Part shown: in pieces, positions 59,173-64,000 of the stretch
How the letters are laid out: every line of letters begins with the position of its first letter
How positions within the stretch are numbered: position 1 is the first letter of the stretch
Assembly: GCA_021604645.1 (NCBI GenBank)
Contig: BQJJ01000007.1
Span: 124,001 to 188,000, forward strand
Length of the DNA: 64,000 nucleotides
Reading direction: 5' to 3'
Source: Methyloligella sp.
GTDB lineage: Bacteria > Pseudomonadota > Alphaproteobacteria > Rhizobiales > HXMU1428-3
The notes under the pieces: generated by a model
What the model was told of the DNA's origin: nothing
The model's input: the letters and a program-made list of their open reading frames with translations, nothing else
The model's database searches: none
Translations under genes and position numbers: made by a program

Positions 59173-59297
59173 GTGACGGTTGCTTCGTATCGTTTTCTGG
59201 TGAAAAACCTGAAGCATAAAATAGTACGGTAGCTAGTGGACGACCTGAAGTACATCAAAATAAAATAGTGCGGTTGTTTGTGGGCAACCTGAAGCAC
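59173..59297 (+). repeat. Three tandem palindromic repeats (copies G, E and F) between secG and pyrG
   Basis: Copy F (59268-59297): outer stem GTGC/GCAC, inner GGTTG/CAACC, bulge TGAA. Copy E (59224-59253): outer GTAC/GTAC, inner GGT/ACC, bulge TGAA. Copy G (about 59173-59216) keeps GGTTGCTT and ACCTGAAGCA but has an insertion in the middle. They share the design of copies B and D elsewhere in the window. Confidence 0.75.
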
Positions 59298-59326
59298 ATC
59301 AAAAAAGTCATACTTTTAAATGACAT

Positions 59327-59371
59327 AAGGGCGATAAGTGTGACGAAAATGTCATCACTATCGCCCTTTTT
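59327..59371 (+). terminator. Intrinsic terminator after secG
   Basis: AAGGGCGATA (59327-59336) pairs with TATCGCCCTT (59360-59369), with further pairing TGAC/GTCA inside, followed by a T-run. It lies after the repeat copies and 69 bases before pyrG. Confidence 0.9.
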
Positions 59372-59433
59372 CTAATTTAACTGTTCGCAACTGAATTTTT
59401 CTATACGAATCTATAAATAAACATGCAATCTAA

Positions 59434-61068
<1,635 letters not shown>

Positions 61069-61123
61069 TTAAAAATGGCACTTAAATTGTAGTTATTGCC
61101 ACTTTGTGTGCAAGAATCTAAGA

Positions 61124-61180
61124 TTAACCATAATTTTCAATGACTAATATTAATCAGCTTAAATAGAAACATTTAACCAT
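61124..61180 (+). promoter_or_regulatory. Two TTAACCAT motifs (CtrA-like) upstream of the small membrane gene
   Basis: TTAACCAT occurs at 61124-61131 and 61173-61180. The octamer equals the extended CtrA half-site known from alphaproteobacteria; the second halves at N7 are imperfect (TTTC, TACA). A possible promoter, TTGATT (61193-61198) and TAATAT (61217-61222) with an 18-base spacer, follows. Confidence 0.35.
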
Positions 61181-61266
61181 TTTTACAGCCTATTGATTTA
61201 ATTATAGTATGTAATTTAATATAGGGATAAATTACCCGCAAAATCTGATTGATATAGAGATAAAGC

Positions 61267-61524
61267 ATGTTCACTCAAGTGACAGAAAAATTAGCTGACG
61301 TTCTGCAAAGCCTGACTGCGTTGGTATATGGGGAATATTCAAACGTTAGTTTTAATGCAATGAATGGTGATATGATCTCTCATTTTGAGAGTTCAAGAAT
61401 TTCATTTAATCAAAATAGTGAACTCTTTCTACTGTATGGCCTGATCCTTCTTGTTTCCTTCATTATAGGTATAGGGGTCTATACATTCACTCACACAAAA
61501 CACAAAAACAAAAAACAATCTTAA
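61267..61524 (+). CDS. Small tail-anchored membrane protein of unknown function
   Basis: 85 residues. The first 50 are soluble and unremarkable; one TM helix lies at about 52-74 (FLLYGLILLVSFIIGIGVY), followed by a short basic tail rich in Lys and His. No Cys, no recognised motif. GAGATAAAG precedes ATG 61267. It lies alone between pyrG and kdsA, with gaps on both sides, and has CtrA-like motifs upstream. Confidence 0.65.
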   Translation: MFTQVTEKLADVLQSLTALVYGEYSNVSFNAMNGDMISHFESSRISFNQNSELFLLYGLILLVSFIIGIGVYTFTHTKHKNKKQS

Positions 61525-61684
61525 ACCCTCTCTTACCTACCACACGTATCATTAACTCCGTTTGCTGTTTTATAGATCCGGGATCTCTCTATAAAGAGCT
61601 TGCTTATACGCATTGAAAACTTTATTTAGATAAGTTCTTATAACAGTGCTAAAAGCCGAAAAAGCAAAGCAATTAGGACAATCA

Positions 61685-62512
61685 ATGCAGCCCAATTCCT
61701 CAGTGTCTATCCGTAACAATGTGATTAGTAACACAGCTCCATTCATGCTCTTTGCCGGTCCTTGCCAACTAGAGAGCAGAGACCACGGCTTCATGATGGC
61801 TGAAGGCATCAAAGAAATTTGCAGCGAGTTAAACATTCCCTTTGTCTTCAAAGCTTCATTCGATAAAGCTAATAGAACCAGCGCAAGCGGCAAGCGCGGA
61901 TTGGGCCTGGATAAAAGCTTAGAGATTTTCGCTGAAATTAAAGAGCAGCTAGACCTTGCAATCCTCACAGATATACATGAGGTAAGCCAGTGTGCCCCTG
62001 TCGCCGAAGTGGTCGATGTCCTGCAAATCCCAGCGTTTCTTTGCCGCCAAACGGACTTGCTAGTAGCCGCCGGTAAAACCGGTAAAGTCATAAAAATTAA
62101 AAAAGGTCAGTTCTTGGCTCCTTGGGATATGAGAAACGTCGTCGATAAAGTCCTATCTACCGGCAATCAAAACATCTTGCTCACTGAGCGCGGTGCAAGT
62201 TTTGGCTATAACACCTTGGTAACAGACTTCAGAGGCCTACCCATCATGGCAGAAACAGGCTGTCCGGTTGTGTTTGACGCAACGCACTCTGTGCAACAAC
62301 CAGGCGGGCAGGGCACCTCAAGCGGCGGCCAGCGAGAATTCGTGCCCGTATTGGCAAGAGCAGCCGTCGCAGTCGGCGTTAGCGGTCTATTCATCGAAAC
62401 CCATGACGACCCAGACAACGCCCCCTCAGACGGCCCCAACATGATCCCGTTAAAAGAGCTAAAGGCTCTCCTGCAAAGCCTCAAGGCAATTGATGATGTG
62501 GTGAAGGGTTAA
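61685..62512 (+). CDS. kdsA: 3-deoxy-8-phosphooctulonate synthase (Kdo-8-phosphate synthase)
   Basis: Condenses arabinose 5-phosphate and phosphoenolpyruvate to make the Kdo precursor of the lipopolysaccharide core. The 275-residue TIM barrel shows [34 protein letters not shown] and [12 protein letters not shown]. The Cys in GPCQLES marks the metal-dependent class; metal-free enzymes such as that of E. coli have Asn there. I choose ATG 61685 for its AGGA six bases upstream; GTG 61646 would add 13 unconserved residues. Its end overlaps the end of cfa by four bases. Confidence 0.95.
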   Translation: MQPNSSVSIRNNVISNTAPFMLFAGPCQLESRDHGFMMAEGIKEICSELNIPFVFKASFDKANRTSASGKRGLGLDKSLEIFAEIKEQLDLAILTDIHEVSQCAPVAEVVDVLQIPAFLCRQTDLLVAAGKTGKVIKIKKGQFLAPWDMRNVVDKVLSTGNQNILLTERGASFGYNTLVTDFRGLPIMAETGCPVVFDATHSVQQPGGQGTSSGGQREFVPVLARAAVAVGVSGLFIETHDDPDNAPSDGPNMIPLKELKALLQSLKAIDDVVKG

Positions 62513-63789
62513 AAAGATAAGCCAGCAAAAGCTTCATCAGTAGCGTCTTGCAATTTCCCAAGGAACAATGGCTCACTTTCTTTTATGTGCACCGTCCGCT
62601 CCTCAACATAGCCCCTCGTCAATGGTGCCGCATCAGGAGAACGTGCAAGCTGCATCTGGAACACATGAGACGCCCCATGCATAAACGCGCCTTCACAGGC
62701 CGCTAAGTAAAATTCCCACATCCGATAAAATTTCTCATCATAGAGTTTGATGATCTGATCTTTATTCTCAGCACAGCGCATGCGCCATTCGCGAAGCGTG
62801 TGCCCATAGTGCTTGCGCCAAATCTCAATATCAAGCGCCCACAAGCCGCTATGCTCCACAGACGTAATCGCCTCCGATAAAGAGGGGCTATAGCCGCCCG
62901 GGAATATATATTTCGCTAAAAACGGACCTGTAATACCAGGAGGCGCTTTAGAACTGATAGAGTGAATAAGTGCCAAGCCATCCGCACTCAAACGATCCCG
63001 CACATTTAAGAAATACTCATCTAAATGCCCAACACCCACATGCTCAAGCATACCAACAGAAATCACCCGATCAAAGGTGCCAGATACTTCACGGTAATCA
63101 CAAAGCTTGAAATTCACACGGTCTGTCAATGATGCCGCTGCCGCTCTGGCGCGTGCTATATCAATCTGTTCTTTCGAGAGCGTAACCGCCGTGATCTCAA
63201 CATCAGCCAGTTGCGAGAGATAAAGCGACAAGCCACCCCAACCACAACCGATCTCTAAAATCCGCTGTCCATCTTCTAATCCAAGTTTGGCGGCTAGGTG
63301 ACGTTTCTTGGCTAATTGTGCCTCTTCAAGAGTTTGCACGCCCTCAGCATAATAACCGCAGGAATATTGCATATCCTCATCAAGAAACAGTCGGTATAAC
63401 TCATTCCCTAAATCATAATGATGCTTCACATTTGCCCGCGCTCTTGCAATCGGGTTGTGCTGTTGAAAACGTTTGAGCTTGCGTGCCACACCTTTCCAGT
63501 AAATCTGGCTGGCCGTGAGGTCAAAGCTGCGCTTATTAAGGAAAAATAATTCAAGAAACGAATAGATATCGCCCGTTTCAATCTTAAGGGCGCCATGCAT
63601 ATAAGCTTCGCCCGCATAAAGCTCCGGGTTGAGAACGATTTTCCAATCGTAGGATGGATCTGTGATTTCAATGCTCACCTCGGGGCCGTCCTCAAGCCCG
63701 CCTATGAGATGAACCTCACCCTTTGGTCCCCTTAACCGCAACGTACCCTTCTTGATAGCCTTTTTAAGCAGTTTAGGAAGTAGACGCAT
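62509..63789 (-). CDS. cfa: Cyclopropane-fatty-acyl-phospholipid synthase family methyltransferase
   Basis: Methylates unsaturated phospholipid acyl chains using S-adenosylmethionine. The 426-residue protein has a 100-residue N-terminal lipid-binding domain, [29 protein letters not shown] with the catalytic Cys, the SAM motif [17 protein letters not shown] and [14 protein letters not shown] residues. AAGGTG precedes ATG 63789. The family includes several enzymes acting on different lipids, so the product is not certain. Confidence 0.92.
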   Translation of the reverse strand: MRLLPKLLKKAIKKGTLRLRGPKGEVHLIGGLEDGPEVSIEITDPSYDWKIVLNPELYAGEAYMHGALKIETGDIYSFLELFFLNKRSFDLTASQIYWKGVARKLKRFQQHNPIARARANVKHHYDLGNELYRLFLDEDMQYSCGYYAEGVQTLEEAQLAKKRHLAAKLGLEDGQRILEIGCGWGGLSLYLSQLADVEITAVTLSKEQIDIARARAAAASLTDRVNFKLCDYREVSGTFDRVISVGMLEHVGVGHLDEYFLNVRDRLSADGLALIHSISSKAPPGITGPFLAKYIFPGGYSPSLSEAITSVEHSGLWALDIEIWRKHYGHTLREWRMRCAENKDQIIKLYDEKFYRMWEFYLAACEGAFMHGASHVFQMQLARSPDAAPLTRGYVEERTVHIKESEPLFLGKLQDATDEAFAGLSF

Positions 63790-63848
63790 GGGGAAACACC
63801 TTTTTTACTCTTGATAGAAATGAAATCAGATAAAAATGGCCTTAGGGC

Positions 63849-64000
63849 CTAACCACGACCGCGATAATTCGGCACATTCTGGTCTGGCAGCCAAACACTT
63901 TCAGGTACAGTACCAAATTGCCAAAACACATCAATAGGAATGCCGCCGCGTGGATACCAATATCCACCAATACGTAAATAGTGTGGCTCCAATAATTCAG
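63849..64000 (-). CDS. queF: C-terminal part of preQ0 reductase QueF, cut by the window edge
   Basis: Reverse-strand frame read from the edge ends with TAG at 63849-63851. The visible ~50 residues include [19 protein letters not shown] and end [14 protein letters not shown], which matches the C-terminus I associate with alphaproteobacterial QueF (NADPH-dependent 7-cyano-7-deazaguanine reductase, queuosine pathway). The catalytic Cys lies beyond the window. Cotranscription with cfa downstream is possible (59-base gap). Confidence 0.8.
   Translation of the reverse strand, partial: ELLEPHYLRIGGYWYPRGGIPIDVFWQFGTVPESVWLPDQNVPNYRGRG

Overview
The window is a piece of a chromosome from an alphaproteobacterium, most likely in or near the Hyphomicrobiales (Rhizobiales). 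The gene order nuo – birA – rnj – mce – DUF1467 – proS – lolCD – dnaE, then rpsB – tsf – pyrH – frr – uppS – cdsA – dxr – rseP – bamA – lpxD – fabZ – lpxA – lpxI – lpxB – gltA, and then gltX, comEC, lexA, moeA, moaC/trpC, trpD, trpG, trpE, ppiD, tpiA, secG, pyrG, kdsA is the conserved backbone I associate with that order. Supporting signs are an RNase J gene beside mce, LpxI rather than LpxH, a GTTC-N7-GTTC LexA box before lexA, and NuoE and RpsB proteins with helix-hairpin-helix tails. The DNA is clearly AT-richer than most members of the order. I would not name a genus.

Layout. Positions 1-13621 hold most of one respiratory complex I operon (end of nuoC, nuoD to nuoN) with an extra two-helix membrane gene between nuoH and nuoI; it ends at a strong terminator. 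Positions 13771-20702 carry biotin ligase, RNase J, methylmalonyl-CoA epimerase, a DUF1467 membrane protein, ProS and the LolCD lipoprotein exporter. A reverse-strand beta-grasp (ThiS/MoaD-like) gene and a hairpin-rich gap precede dnaE. Positions 25420-30737 are rpsB-tsf, pyrH, frr, uppS and cdsA; dxr, rseP, bamA and the lipid A genes follow to 40853. Then come reverse-strand gltA and gltX, forward comEC, and a long reverse-strand run from ppiD through the trp genes to moeA, a small FNR-box gene and lexA. The last part has tpiA, an exported Lys-rich protein, secG, pyrG, a small membrane protein, kdsA, reverse cfa and the C-terminal end of queF.

How the genes work together. Three blocks dominate: energy conservation (complex I, citrate synthase), translation/replication housekeeping (rpsB, tsf, frr, proS, gltX, dnaE, RNase J), and cell-envelope building (uppS, cdsA, dxr, rseP, bamA, lpxD/fabZ/lpxA/lpxI/lpxB, lolCD, kdsA, secG, cfa). 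Tryptophan and molybdenum-cofactor synthesis share one reverse-strand run and are physically joined in one protein, TrpC-MoaC.

No phage, insertion sequence, CRISPR array, rRNA or tRNA gene was seen. The unusual content is: the TrpC-MoaC fusion with a ~130-residue acidic linker; the same helix-hairpin-helix tail on NuoE and RpsB; a small intergenic palindromic repeat whose outer stem shows compensatory base changes between copies; the extra membrane gene inside the nuo operon; a beta-grasp protein without a terminal Gly-Gly; and several candidate regulatory sites (LexA, FNR-type, CtrA-type). I see no obvious multi-gene system that is wholly undescribed.
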